The notes under the pieces were generated by a model. That model searched no databases and was not told where the DNA came from. It saw only the letters and a list, made by a program, of their open reading frames with translations. From the NCBI RefSeq assembly GCF_900186865.1, contig NZ_LT906480.1, forward strand, positions 1,382,001 through 1,446,000: a DNA stretch of 64,000 nt, read 5' to 3'. Shown in pieces: positions 24,269 to 33,051 of the stretch. Positions within the stretch are counted from its first letter, which is position 1. Each line of letters starts with the position of its first letter. The stretch is from Stenotrophomonas maltophilia (lineage in GTDB: Bacteria; Pseudomonadota; Gammaproteobacteria; Xanthomonadales; Xanthomonadaceae). The position numbers were made by a program, and so were the translations under genes.

Positions 24269-25306
24269 TTAGTTCTTTAGCTTCACCCAGTCCACGCCCA
24301 GCTGCCTCACCTCATCGCTCCACGCCCGGTATTCGTCCAGCGGCATCGGGGCCTCCAAGCCGCGTCTGACACGCTCCAGGTATTTGCTCTTTCGGGCCAT
24401 CGCCTCGCGATACAGCAGCTCCGCCTCCTCCACCCGGTCAGCACGGCGGGCGGCCCGCAGCTGGGCCAGCCGGCGAACGGAATCCGGGTTGGTGGACAGC
24501 ACGCGGGGAGCATGAGGCAGCGCCTGGCTGCTGGTCATCGGAACCCGCTTGTGGTTGCTGACCGGGTCCATGACTCGGTGTCGCCAGCATTCCCGCCAGT
24601 CATCTGCATTGAGCGGCCCATCGCTTGGCACATCCAACGGCACGACGATCCCATGGGCCTCGATGAGCGCCCACACGGCCCGCAGGAACGCGTCCACCGG
24701 AAGCCGTAGAAGGGTCACCTGGCCCTCTGCCACCACCTCGCCCCCGTCCCTCATTCGTAACGCCAGCAGGGCCTCGCTCAGTGCCAAGGCATCGCCTGAC
24801 CGCGTGCTCCAGCCCACCAGGCCAACGCGCTCCCCATCCACCTCACCCGACCAGGCGTAGACGCGGAAGCGGGGCTTGTCGAAACGGGCGGACAGGTTTG
24901 CCAGCAGCCGCTCACGCTTCGAGTGGCGGCTCAACGGGGTGAAGTGGTTCTCTGCATACAGCAACGCAGAGCGCCGACGTTCCAGCAGCAGCGCCACGCG
25001 GTCAGGGGTCGCCGACGCTTGCCACTCTTTCCAGCACACGATATCTCGCAGGCCCTTGGCAGCAACGCAGGGACGGCAGGCAGGCACCCAGTTCTCCACG
25101 ACACTGACGGGGCCGCCCAGTTGCGCGGGCACCAGTGGCGTAGCCGTCCAAGACTTGGGAGAGGCCAGGTCGAGCGGAGCGGAGCAGAAGGCGCAGGCGT
25201 TGCCGAACTCGGCCAAAACAGCCTTGCGTTGCCACCCGTTGGCCTTGCCTTCCAGCGGGGCATCGGCTTGAGCAATGGCATCCAAGAAGGGGGTCAGCTC
25301 AAACAC
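24269..25306 (-). CDS. Degenerate HNH-like zinc protein
   Basis: 345 residues from GTG 25306, with a GGGGGGTGTT ribosome site. Near the N-terminus are C-A-F-C and, 37 residues on, C-R-P-C, the two zinc knuckles of an HNH endonuclease. Between them the usual D-H of the catalytic H is absent (the segment reads A-T-P-L-V-P-A-Q-L-G-G), though N-W-V-P-A-C keeps the N. The rest is alpha/beta with no domain I can name. It may have lost nuclease activity or bind DNA structurally. It is the first gene of an operon with the OLD-like ATPase, and TTTTAGTCAA boxes lie upstream, the nearest at 25393-25402. Confidence 0.55.
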   Translation of the reverse strand: MFELTPFLDAIAQADAPLEGKANGWQRKAVLAEFGNACAFCSAPLDLASPKSWTATPLVPAQLGGPVSVVENWVPACRPCVAAKGLRDIVCWKEWQASATPDRVALLLERRRSALLYAENHFTPLSRHSKRERLLANLSARFDKPRFRVYAWSGEVDGERVGLVGWSTRSGDALALSEALLALRMRDGGEVVAEGQVTLLRLPVDAFLRAVWALIEAHGIVVPLDVPSDGPLNADDWRECWRHRVMDPVSNHKRVPMTSSQALPHAPRVLSTNPDSVRRLAQLRAARRADRVEEAELLYREAMARKSKYLERVRRGLEAPMPLDEYRAWSDEVRQLGVDWVKLKN

Positions 25307-25392
25307 GGAACACCCCCCAGCCGTTCAACGCAGGCCCAGCAACCGGATCGCAGAACAGGGGCAGTGGGGCGTTGCAGGAGTTTGAAAAAGAT

Positions 25393-25738
25393 TTGACTAA
25401 AACGCTTTGCCGAGCCTGTCGAACCTCCCCAGCGACCGCCGATCCAAAACCCAGAGCCCGCTTGCCCGAAACATTTCCAGACCAGCACTGGCCCCCCAAC
25501 CGCTGATCGAATACCGGGGGGCAGTGAACTTCAACCGAGGCCACTCGCTTGACTAAAACGGATGGGGTCAACGCTTTCCAGGCACCCGAACCAAAACCAA
25601 TAGCCCCTGCAGTCGTCCTCCAGAACCCCCGAGCAAAGTTGACTAAAACAGATGGAGGCAGGGCTTTCAGAACACCCGAGCAGCGTGACTGAACCCAACC
25701 ACTCACGCGATCCCATGCTGGCCTCCGCTTGACTAAAA
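25393..25738 (-). repeat. Array of four TTTTAGTCAA repeats (iteron-like)
   Basis: On the plus strand TTGACTAAAAC starts at 25393, 25549, 25639 and 25729. The last three are exactly 90 bases apart, the first 156 bases before. Bases around each copy are also partly conserved (CGCTTGACTAAAACG, then GATGG, then GGCTTTCCAG or GGGCTTTCAG, then ACACCCGA or GCACCCGA), so the array is made of degenerate 90-bp units. It fills the gap ahead of the HNH gene, with the motif pointing toward that gene. Candidates are a partition site, a replication iteron or a multi-site operator. Confidence 0.65.
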
Positions 25739-26299
25739 CGAACTGGGACAGGGCTGGGGCGTGGGGGAAACGGCGGTCCCCGATTTCTGAGACAGGGGGT
25801 GCGGCGTCGGTGGAGAGGTGGGGAGCTGGATGGGTGGGGAGGCAGGCTACGGGGGTTGGCGAAAACTTTTTTGAGCGGCGGGGCGTGGCGGGGGCGAGGG
25901 GCATAGGGGTCTCCGGTTGGGTTGAGGATTGGGGCTTTCCTTAACTTCTACCGGGGAAAAGCGGAAGGGCAAGAGCAGGGGAGCGAAAACTGGGGAGGGA
26001 CTGCGGGGGAAGATGTTGGCTGCCCATTCACCGTTCAGGGTTGTCCGAAGGGTGAAGTGAGTAGGCCATACACAAGTCGCACCTCCGATGGGTTCCGGCT
26101 TGGCTAGAAACGCTGCGCGTTTCCACCCGCCCAAGCCTTGCTGCGCCTTGTTTTCAGTCTTGGCTAACAACTTGGCCAACCGTTCGGCTGAAAAAGTGCG
26201 GGAAGCGCAGAAAAACAAAGGAATACCGGCTTAGCCCCCTTGCGCTTCAAAAAACTCCTGCTAATCCATTGGGTATGGATTTTCATTGCAGGGGGTTAA
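25739..26299. other. Non-coding region ahead of the transfer genes; candidate oriT
   Basis: No convincing gene in about 560 bases; the open frames over it look like shadows. It is rich in G-tracts up to 26000. A perfect 17-base hairpin GAAACGC-TGC-GCGTTTC lies at 26107-26123, followed by TTGGCTAACAACTTGGCCAA and an A-rich stretch. Since the accessory RHH gene starts right after it and the relaxase is in the same element, this is the most likely place for oriT. The nic site itself is not recognised. Confidence 0.4.
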
Positions 26300-26731
26300 G
26301 TGGGTCGTCCGTCGCTTCTAACCAAATCTTTCAGCATCGCTCCCGATGAGTTGGAGAGCGCGCGGTATTGCGCGAAAGAGCAAGGCGTTTCCTTGAACAA
26401 GTATTTGCGCCTGGCGGTCTTGGAAAAGAACCGGGGCGTGGTTCAGGGGCTGGAGGCGTCCGATGCGTTGGGCGACATCCGAGCCACGGTCCGCGAATCC
26501 GAAACGCGGAATGCCCTTGCCCTAGAAAGCGCGCTGGCGGACTTGCGAGCGGAGCAGAGCGCGGCGCTTCAGGCCAACGAGGACCTGGTGGTGAAAACCC
26601 TTCAAGCGTTTTCCCAGTTCCTGGCGCAGCAAGAACCCGACGCCGAAACCCTCTCCAAGCAACCGGCCACCAAAGCAGCAAGCCGTGGGCCGGTAGCCAA
26701 TCCGGCGTTCCTGCCTCCCAAGCCCTACTAA
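26300..26731 (+). CDS. RHH mobilisation accessory protein
   Basis: 143 residues from GTG 26300 with GGGGGTTAA ahead. The N-terminal 45 residues (K-S-F-S-I-A-P-D-E-L-E-S-A-R-Y-C-A-K-E-Q-G-V-S-L-N-K-Y-L-R-L-A-V) fit a ribbon-helix-helix of the TrwA/TraY/MobC relaxosome kind. The middle is a coiled coil (E-S-A-L-A-D-L-R-A-E-Q-S-A-A-L-Q) and the tail is proline-rich. In such systems this protein binds oriT, aids the relaxase and represses its own operon; here that is inferred from fold and position as the first gene of the transfer region. Confidence 0.6.
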   Translation: MGRPSLLTKSFSIAPDELESARYCAKEQGVSLNKYLRLAVLEKNRGVVQGLEASDALGDIRATVRESETRNALALESALADLRAEQSAALQANEDLVVKTLQAFSQFLAQQEPDAETLSKQPATKAASRGPVANPAFLPPKPY

Positions 26732-26766
26732 CCCCTTTCCCAACTACCTCATAAGGAGGCATACCC

Positions 26767-27384
26767 ATGAAGCGTTTCATCCTCACTCTCACCATCGCCG
26801 CGTTGCTGGCTCCGGGGCTTTCGTTTGCCCAGGACACCCCCCAGCCCGAACCCCAGAAGAAGACCGACAAGCTGCGCCTGTTCAAGGCGGGCGGGATTGG
26901 CTGCGCTGCCGGTGCAGGCATCGCTCTGCTGACCGGCAAGAAAGACAAGGCCCTGACGGCGTGCGCTGCAGGCGCGGTCGTTGGCGGTTTTGCGTCGTAT
27001 CGCGCGCAGGTCCAGGAAGCCCAGGAAGTGGCAGACGCCGCCCGCGCTGCGGGGCTGGACGCCCAGGTGCATACCAAGATCGTCCAGGCCAACGACAACG
27101 ATGGCCCGGTTGAGGCCCTGGACAAGCTGGTCATCCGTTACCCGGCCGCTGACATGCAGCAGGTGAGTGCCAAGACCGCTGCCACGCTGGACAAGCTGGC
27201 CGCGTTGCTCAAGGCGAGCAAAGAAAAGCTGACGGTTGGCTTCAGTGGTGCCGATGCCGCCGTGTGCCAGGTGCCGGTCGTTGAGCTGGCAAAGCGCGGC
27301 GCGCTTCAGAACGCCACGGTCGATGACCAGTGCGGCCGGGGCGATTACGCCATCACGGTTTCGCCGATCCCCGACGTTCGCTAA
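26767..27384 (+). CDS. Exported transfer-region protein
   Basis: 205 residues with signal M-K-R-F-I-L-T-L-T-I-A-A-L-L-A-P-G-L-S-F-A-Q-D, cleaved after S-F-A. A glycine/alanine-rich hydrophobic stretch (A-G-G-I-G-C-A-A-G-A-G-I-A-L-L, then A-C-A-A-G-A-V-V-G-G-F-A) looks like a glycine-zipper that could insert in the outer membrane. The C-terminal part (V-I-R-Y-P-A-A-D-M-Q-Q-V, then L-T-V-G-F-S-G-A-D) resembles an OmpA-like alpha/beta domain, loosely. Strong ribosome site AAGGAGG. Likely part of the envelope-spanning transfer machinery with the next genes. Confidence 0.55.
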   Translation: MKRFILTLTIAALLAPGLSFAQDTPQPEPQKKTDKLRLFKAGGIGCAAGAGIALLTGKKDKALTACAAGAVVGGFASYRAQVQEAQEVADAARAAGLDAQVHTKIVQANDNDGPVEALDKLVIRYPAADMQQVSAKTAATLDKLAALLKASKEKLTVGFSGADAAVCQVPVVELAKRGALQNATVDDQCGRGDYAITVSPIPDVR

Positions 27385-27392
27385 GCCAACCG

Positions 27393-27421
27393 AGAGCTGG
27401 GGGGCGAGAGCCCCCTGGCTC
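27393..27421 (+). terminator. Intercistronic hairpin
   Basis: GAGAGCTGGGGGGCGAGAGCCCCC-type stem followed by a short T-run at 27427. It may attenuate transcription between the exported protein and the TolA-like gene. Confidence 0.4.
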
Positions 27422-27450
27422 AAATCTTTTTCAAGCGCCTGGGAGGAACC

Positions 27451-28599
27451 ATGACACCCGAAGAACTCATCAAACAACGCAAGCAGCGCGAGCTGCTCGC
27501 CAAAGCAGCACAAGCCAAGACCACCGCGACCACGGACGCGGAGAAGCTCGTCAGCGATGCGACAAAAGAAAACTTGAAAACCGCAGGCCGGCTAGCTGCA
27601 AGTTTTGGCAAAGCCTTGGCAGACAAAACCAAGCAAGCGGCCTCGGTCGCCGCTGAGAAGGGGCGAGAGGCGCAAGAAGCGTTGGCCCGGCGTGCGGAAG
27701 AGGCCAAGGCGCGCAAGGAAGCCGAAGCCGCAGAGAACGCGCGCCTGGAAGTCGAGCGCGCCCAGGCGTTGGCCGAGCAAGAAGCGACTGCCCAGCCCGA
27801 GCCGCGGGTGGTTGAGCCCGAGCCCGTTCAAACCGATTCCGCTCCCGAAGCGCCCGAGCCGGTTGTTGAGGAGGTGGTTCCCGAGCCGACACCAGAACCA
27901 GAAGCAGGCCCCGCGCCTGTCATCAAAGAGCCGGTCAGCGCTCCTGCGCCTGCCGTCAGTGAAGCCGTGGACGCAACGCCTGCCGCTCCAGTGCCGGCCG
28001 AGCTGGTGGCCCCGTCTGTTCCGAACCCCGAACCGAGCAAGTCAGCTCAAGCCCCGGCACCGGCCCCCAAGGCGACGTCGACCCGGGCCCCGGTGAAACC
28101 GGAAGCCCTCAAGGCCAATCCGGCCGGTGAGGCGTCGGCGAAGGCCAGCAACAAGAAGGGCTGGCAACTTCTGGCTGGGTCGGGCGTGGCCGTCCTTGTG
28201 CTGGGTGGGGCGTTGGCGTGGTGGACCACTCACCGCTCCAGCGAAACCGTTCCGCTCCAAGACAAACCGGCTGCAGCAGTGACTGCCCCGGCCCCCGTCG
28301 CCGTGCCAGTTGCTCCGGTTGTATCCGCGCCGCCCCAGGTCGAGGAGCCCAAGCCCGTGACTGCCCCGGTGGAAGAGAAGGCCGCGGTCGCTGCCCCGGT
28401 TGTGGAAGCCCCGGTGCTGGCAGAGCCACCTAAGGCCCAGACCCCGGCAACTGCCCCGGCGTCAAAGCCGGTGCCGGTTTCGAAACCAGCTGCAAAGCCC
28501 AAGCCGGCCCCCAAGCCTGTTGCTAAACCCGAGCCGAAAAACGATTGGCAGGACCAAGCCAACAGCGATATCGACGCGTGGGCAGAAAAGATCAGGTGA
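27451..28599 (+). CDS. TolA/TonB-like envelope-spanning protein
   Basis: 382 residues. The N-terminal cytoplasmic part is a long lysine/alanine/glutamate coiled coil, followed by a Pro-Glu-rich section (P-E-P-V-V-E-E-V-V-P-E-P-T-P-E-P-E). A single membrane helix lies near residue 240 (L-L-A-G-S-G-V-A-V-L-V-L-G-G-A-L-A-W-W). After it is another Pro/Val/Ala-rich, probably periplasmic, linker with repeated A-P-V-V and K-P-A-P-K-P. Such proteins bridge the periplasm, as TonB, TolA or VirB10-like proteins do, but no VirB10 beta-barrel domain is present. Ribosome site GGGAGG, 27 bases after the hairpin. Confidence 0.55.
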   Translation: MTPEELIKQRKQRELLAKAAQAKTTATTDAEKLVSDATKENLKTAGRLAASFGKALADKTKQAASVAAEKGREAQEALARRAEEAKARKEAEAAENARLEVERAQALAEQEATAQPEPRVVEPEPVQTDSAPEAPEPVVEEVVPEPTPEPEAGPAPVIKEPVSAPAPAVSEAVDATPAAPVPAELVAPSVPNPEPSKSAQAPAPAPKATSTRAPVKPEALKANPAGEASAKASNKKGWQLLAGSGVAVLVLGGALAWWTTHRSSETVPLQDKPAAAVTAPAPVAVPVAPVVSAPPQVEEPKPVTAPVEEKAAVAAPVVEAPVLAEPPKAQTPATAPASKPVPVSKPAAKPKPAPKPVAKPEPKNDWQDQANSDIDAWAEKIR

Positions 28600-28663
28600 G
28601 GTGCTTGCGCTTATCGAAAGCCTTGCTAGAAAGAATGTGTATCCATGAAAGATGGGAGGAAAA

Positions 28664-29158
28664 ATGTTTGGGTGGTTGTTTACGCAGTATCGAAAGCCCG
28701 GAAAGCTCCACTTCGGATCGAAGTGGCTCAACCTGCATGGGCGATTTTTCATTGGTAACCCAGAAAGATTTGGGCTCTCCGATTGCCGAGAGAACGTCCT
28801 GACCTCGTATTACTACCTGCGGGCGGACCGGAAGATGCCGGTGGCAAACGATGGGGACTTTGATGCCTGGAGGATGGACGCCCTGCGCGCCAGCCAGGTT
28901 CGGCACGCCAGCGAAAAACATGTGTCCAAAGCCGGCTTTCTTGTCACCTCGGCCGCGTGCGTGGCCCTTTGCTTTGGGGCATTGGTCGTCAACAAAGTGA
29001 AAGGAACACGCCCTTCGCCGGCGGCGATCCAACTCGCGCCCTCGTTGTCGTTGAACGAGTGCAAAAAGAAATGGACGAGCGGCACCATCACGCCTCAGGA
29101 AATCGTGGCGTGTCAGGCGCTATCTCAAACCAACAACAACAACAACGGGAGGCACTGA
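28664..29158 (+). CDS. Single-pass membrane protein of the transfer operon
   Basis: 164 residues from ATG 28664, with GGGAGGA directly upstream. A polar N-terminus (W-L-F-T-Q-Y-R-K-P-G-K-L-H-F-G-S-K-W-L-N) is followed by one membrane helix (A-G-F-L-V-T-S-A-A-C-V-A-L-C-F-G-A-L-V-V) near residue 100, a short periplasmic part and an N-rich end (N-N-N-N-N). Its stop is 2 bases before the next ATG, so it is coupled to the large ATPase. Family not recognised. Confidence 0.55.
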   Translation: MFGWLFTQYRKPGKLHFGSKWLNLHGRFFIGNPERFGLSDCRENVLTSYYYLRADRKMPVANDGDFDAWRMDALRASQVRHASEKHVSKAGFLVTSAACVALCFGALVVNKVKGTRPSPAAIQLAPSLSLNECKKKWTSGTITPQEIVACQALSQTNNNNNGRH

Positions 29159-29160
29159 GC

Positions 29161-32100
29161 ATGTTGCTATCGCTGATGGATTGGACGGTCGGTATTGGCC
29201 GCAAGCTGTTCAAGAAGGACGATCAAGCGTCGAGCACGCTGGAGCAAATCATTCTGGACGGCAATGACCGCTACGAAAACTTGGTCGGGCGCTTTGACGT
29301 GAGCGACCGCGTGAAGAGCCGCGTGCTGGACGTTCCCCCAGAGGATGTAGATATGGCGGTCCAAGCGGGCGCGGTTTTCGACGAGAAAGAGATGGCACTG
29401 GTTGTGCCCGAAGAACTGGATCTGGACCAGTTCCATCCGTGGTGGCCGAAGGTTCCGGAGGATCTGCGCAACACCCAGGCCCGCATGATCATCACCAAGG
29501 AAGGACGTCGTGCCGAAGGCTTCGTGCTGGGGGACGACATGGCGCTGGGCGGCGACAGCACTGCAACCTCGCTGATGTATCTGGCCTTCCCGCTGATTGG
29601 TGCGGTTCAATACTTCTTGGGCTCGCTCATTGGCGTTTTTAGTTACGTGGTGCTGCTGGCTGCCATTCCTTACTTTGTTGCGTTGAAGCAAGCGGAAGGG
29701 ATGAAGGAAGCCTTCAAGGGCCTGGCCCTGATGGTGCTGCCCGTGCTGATTGCAACCGCTTCGGCGGCGTTGTCGTCCGCGCTCCACGTGGACGCGGCCA
29801 GCATGGGGCAAGCAGCGGTTGACCCGATGAACACGGGAGCGGGGATGATGGCGGTCGCTGCGGGCTTTGCCAAAATGGCGGGCATCGTTCTTCTGATCTT
29901 GACCATTCCTGGCCTGCTGTTGTTTGCGGCCTTCCTGAGTGCGGCCTCGCATCCCCACCGGGGCGTGCTGGGGGGGACCGCCGAGCGCTTCATTCAGATG
30001 ATGAAGTGGATGGTGGTGATCTTGGCCCTTGTTGGGGTTGGCTCCCTTCTCCCGGACGGAATAGGCGTGGCCGTGGCGTTTGTGATCGCGGCCATGTATG
30101 CCCTGCAGTTCACGGAAGGCAACTTCGTTCAAACGGCCGCTCGCCTCTATCTGCAGAACTTGGACAACAACCTGGCGACCCAGGGGGCCCTGTCCAAGTC
30201 CCACGTGAAGGCCCGCGAGCAGCAGGCTGCCGAAGCGTTGCGCGACAAGACCCCGCTTTTGAAGGTGGGTCGAGCGTCTGGTCACCTGAACGACCGCGGC
30301 CATGGCTTTGCGCCGGACAAGGGCACGGTGATGATGCTGTCCTGGCGCGACCTGACCCAAGGCCTGATCGTCTACGGGCGTATCGGTTCGGGCAAGTCCT
30401 TCAGCGTGCTGCGGCCGTTGGCCCGTCGCTATCGCGAGTCCGCATTGGCCGTAGGACTGCGGAATGAACTGAAGGGGAGCGCCGCGGGCGAGACCGTTCT
30501 TGATGCGAAGCGCAGCGGGGGTGGAGCACTCATCCTCGACGCGAAGGACGGCGCGATCATCTCCGATTTGGGCAAGGACGCGTTTGATATCGTCGTGCGC
30601 GCAGGCATGTCGGTGGCCCCCTACGAGGGCCTGGAGCCGGATCAAATCACCAAGGCCCTTCGCGGCGCGACCGGTGGCAAGGTCGATGAGAAGTCCAAGC
30701 TCTGGAGCGATGGCGGCGACGCTTTCCTCTTCCACACCGGCATCGTCCTGAAGGCCGCATGCGAGCACGAGCAGGCCTACCGAGACTTCTGCATCGCCAA
30801 GCTGGAAGGGTTGGAGCACGCCCGGTTGATGATGCTGCTGGAGCGGGAGGAGCTGGAGAAGCGTGGCTTGGGGTTGGAAGACCTGGAAGCGGCGCTGGCT
30901 CGCGTGGAAGAGCAAATGGGCACTTACGCGATTGTGGCGGAGGCTTCCCGGAACTGGTTCTACACCCCATTCCACCATGCCAAGCTGTTGGCGATGGTTG
31001 AGCAGGTGGTGCCGACGCCGCGTGGCGGGGAGATTGCCAGCGCTCGCGTGCTGGAGTTGGTGAACTGGTTGGGGTTGGAGCGCCCGGATACGTCTAGCAC
31101 GGACGAAGAGCGTGAGGCCTATGCCGCCTACTCCCGGGACTACCACAACCGCTTGGCCACCCGGTCCGAGACCGTCCATCCCGACTTGCTGCGTCCCATG
31201 TCCCAGCTGCAAAGCTCGCTGGAATGGGCATTGCTGGGCGTTCCCGCAATGCATAAGGAGCAGCGCCAGTCCTTCACGTTGAACTCGCGGGGGCTCATCG
31301 AAAAACTGCTTCGGGGTGAAAAGCTCCGGACGGCGGATGACATCCCGTGGCATTCCGTCGAACGTGGGGAAGTGGACGTCTCTCAGGCGCTTTACGGGAA
31401 GTTCGTGGGCTTGTTCCTGCCCCCCACCCAGTTCGGCGAAGCGGGCGACATGATGCAGCGGTTGCTCAAGCAGCGTGTCATGAACGGCATTCGGGCACGT
31501 GGGGCGCACGGGGACAAGTGGCGCGAAATGCTGCCGGGCCAAACCGACGTGCTGCTGATGATGGACGAGGCGCATTTGCTGCTGACTTCGGACGATGTGC
31601 TGCTCTTCAGCACCTCCCGAAGCCTGGGGTTGATGCCGGTGATCGCGGTGCAGGGCCACGACAGCCTTATCAACACCTACGGGTCGGAGAACGAAGCCGA
31701 TTTGCTGGCCAACACCATGCAATCGGTCGTCGCGCTCAACCACTCGTTTGTCACACGCAACTACTTGATGAAGCGGCTGGGCAAGGCTCAGTTGACCACC
31801 TTCAAGGAGCCGACGCGTGGCATCGATTTCTCGGGTGGCTTGACCAACTTCCGCCACAGCGTTCTCAACGATCCGAACCACCCCTACGCAGCGGCCTACG
31901 AGCAAATGCTGATGCAGGGCGCAGGCCGCTTGAGCGCGCTTCGCGTGGATCCGGCGACGGGGCGCAAATGGCGCGTCGGGGCTGAAGACACGGTGGGCCA
32001 AGAGGAGCTGGCACGGGACATCGACATGCCCACAGGGGGCAAGCGGGAGGTCCTGCCGCTCTTCCTGGAAGAGGAATACCCGGCCCTGACCGCTGCACGT

Positions 32101-32175
32101 GGCAATGCGATTGTCTCGCTCTGCCGAGCAGGCGTGAGCCGCACGGACTTGGCCGAGATGATGCCCAACGACTGA
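29161..32175 (+). CDS. Membrane VirD4/IcmO-like transfer ATPase
   Basis: 1004 residues. After a cytoplasmic N-terminus, several membrane helices lie between about residues 140 and 325. Walker A is G-R-I-G-S-G-K-S at 406-413, followed by a segment I-L-D-A-K-D-G, like the D-P-K-G-E of coupling proteins, and L-W-S-D-G-G-D-A-F. Walker B V-L-L-M-M-D-E-A-H is near 797, and an A-V-Q-G-H-D-S-L-I-N-T-Y-G-S motif comes after it. These match VirD4/IcmO(TrbC)-type ATPases better than VirB4, but the long N-terminal membrane part is unusual. It is the biggest protein of the transfer region and sits well apart from the second coupling protein (34367-36277). A terminator follows at once. Confidence 0.7.
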   Translation: MLLSLMDWTVGIGRKLFKKDDQASSTLEQIILDGNDRYENLVGRFDVSDRVKSRVLDVPPEDVDMAVQAGAVFDEKEMALVVPEELDLDQFHPWWPKVPEDLRNTQARMIITKEGRRAEGFVLGDDMALGGDSTATSLMYLAFPLIGAVQYFLGSLIGVFSYVVLLAAIPYFVALKQAEGMKEAFKGLALMVLPVLIATASAALSSALHVDAASMGQAAVDPMNTGAGMMAVAAGFAKMAGIVLLILTIPGLLLFAAFLSAASHPHRGVLGGTAERFIQMMKWMVVILALVGVGSLLPDGIGVAVAFVIAAMYALQFTEGNFVQTAARLYLQNLDNNLATQGALSKSHVKAREQQAAEALRDKTPLLKVGRASGHLNDRGHGFAPDKGTVMMLSWRDLTQGLIVYGRIGSGKSFSVLRPLARRYRESALAVGLRNELKGSAAGETVLDAKRSGGGALILDAKDGAIISDLGKDAFDIVVRAGMSVAPYEGLEPDQITKALRGATGGKVDEKSKLWSDGGDAFLFHTGIVLKAACEHEQAYRDFCIAKLEGLEHARLMMLLEREELEKRGLGLEDLEAALARVEEQMGTYAIVAEASRNWFYTPFHHAKLLAMVEQVVPTPRGGEIASARVLELVNWLGLERPDTSSTDEEREAYAAYSRDYHNRLATRSETVHPDLLRPMSQLQSSLEWALLGVPAMHKEQRQSFTLNSRGLIEKLLRGEKLRTADDIPWHSVERGEVDVSQALYGKFVGLFLPPTQFGEAGDMMQRLLKQRVMNGIRARGAHGDKWREMLPGQTDVLLMMDEAHLLLTSDDVLLFSTSRSLGLMPVIAVQGHDSLINTYGSENEADLLANTMQSVVALNHSFVTRNYLMKRLGKAQLTTFKEPTRGIDFSGGLTNFRHSVLNDPNHPYAAAYEQMLMQGAGRLSALRVDPATGRKWRVGAEDTVGQEELARDIDMPTGGKREVLPLFLEEEYPALTAARGNAIVSLCRAGVSRTDLAEMMPND

Positions 32176-32180
32176 GCCCC

Positions 32181-32208
32181 AAAAGGGCAAGGCAACCCTT
32201 GCCCTTTT
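32181..32208 (+). terminator. Terminator after the large transfer ATPase
   Basis: AAAAGGGCAAGG, loop CAAC, CCTTGCCCTTTT: perfect 12-bp stem ending in T4, symmetrical enough to work on both strands. Confidence 0.8.
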
Positions 32209-32260
32209 CCAAAATCGATCAATGCTGACCTAACCATCCATTTCCTTGAAGGAGGACTTT

Positions 32261-32791
32261 ATGAGCAATGCCCACTTCGACGTCTTCAACGACCTGCTGG
32301 GCGCTCGCGATAAACGGCGAGCCAAGCTGGCCGGAGAGCGTCCAAACGACCACCAACCGCAGAAGAAAGCCGTCTTCGACCAGTCGCTGGCGAAGGACCA
32401 GGCCGATATCCAGGAGAAGCAACAAGCCGTGTTGGACTGGGCCAAGCAAGCCAAGCCCGACGAGATCACCGACGCGCGAGAGCGGTTGCACGCACAGGTG
32501 CAGCAGCGCGCTGAAGACGCGCCCAAAGACAAGCACGCCCAAGTGGTGTTCAGCACCGTGGACGAATGGCGACAGAAGCGCCAGCAGAAGGACGGGGGGC
32601 AATCCTTGGGGGAAAACATCCCCATGCTGACTGCGGCCCAGCGGCAGCAAACCATGGGGCCTGGTAAGTTGGGCTACGCGCACTACGCCGCCAGCGCGAA
32701 GAAGGAAGCGGACTTCATGAAGCGCTATGAGGCAAACTTCGACTGGGATAAGCACGAGGCCCAAGTCCAGAAGAACATCTACCGTCAATGA
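32261..32791 (+). CDS. Charged helical protein
   Basis: 176 residues with ribosome site GAAGGAGG, strong for this element. Almost entirely helical and rich in K, Q, E and D (D-Q-A-D-I-Q-E-K-Q-Q-A-V-L-D-W-A-K-Q-A-K-P). Ends with E-A-D-F-M-K-R-Y-E-A-N-F-D-W-D-K-H-E-A-Q-V. No family recognised. It lies between two terminators and so is its own transcription unit, probably highly expressed. Confidence 0.6.
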   Translation: MSNAHFDVFNDLLGARDKRRAKLAGERPNDHQPQKKAVFDQSLAKDQADIQEKQQAVLDWAKQAKPDEITDARERLHAQVQQRAEDAPKDKHAQVVFSTVDEWRQKRQQKDGGQSLGENIPMLTAAQRQQTMGPGKLGYAHYAASAKKEADFMKRYEANFDWDKHEAQVQKNIYRQ

Positions 32792-32815
32792 CGGTCCATT
32801 CCCCGTGTCGCATCC

Positions 32816-32837
32816 AGGGCCCTTCGGGGCCCTTTTT
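32816..32837 (+). terminator. Terminator after 32791
   Basis: AGGGCCC, loop TTCG, GGGCCCT, then T4. Confidence 0.85.
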
Positions 32838-32947
32838 GTTGGGCACGTTCCCTTGTTTGTGAGTGGATCGATCTACCCATAAAAGCAAACGTCAAACGCG
32901 GCTCAAAGCAAGAGGCGGGATGGGGGTTGGAAAAGAGAAGAAAGGTT

Positions 32948-32957
32948 TTGACTAAAC
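32948..32957 (-). promoter_or_regulatory. TTTAGTCAA box before the 33052 genes
   Basis: TTGACTAAAC on the plus strand, 104 bases before the ATG at 33052. Orientation is opposite to the gene, unlike the other boxes. CTACCCATAAAA lies about 75 bases further upstream (32873). Confidence 0.4.
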
Positions 32958-33051
32958 ATCAAAAGTGTCGATCAATCGAGATTTTTAGGGTTGCCAGTTT
33001 TGTGAGATGTGGTTGACTGTAATCATTCAAACACAACCGGGGGAGGCCCCT

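Noticed and set aside
22627..25306. Calling the HNH-ATPase pair a Septu system.
   Set aside because: Gene order, HNH size and the missing catalytic D-H differ from PtuAB, and the ATPase has a TOPRIM-like end, so only a resemblance is claimed.
25299..25904. A 201-codon minus-strand frame over the 90-bp repeats.
   Set aside because: It is open because the repeat spacing is a multiple of three; it has no ribosome site and the translation repeats the motif as S-V-L-V-K without a fold.
29167..32190. A 1007-codon open frame on the minus strand.
   Set aside because: It mirrors the large transfer ATPase gene; its translation has no recognisable domain, and the G+C-rich codon bias makes antisense frames open.
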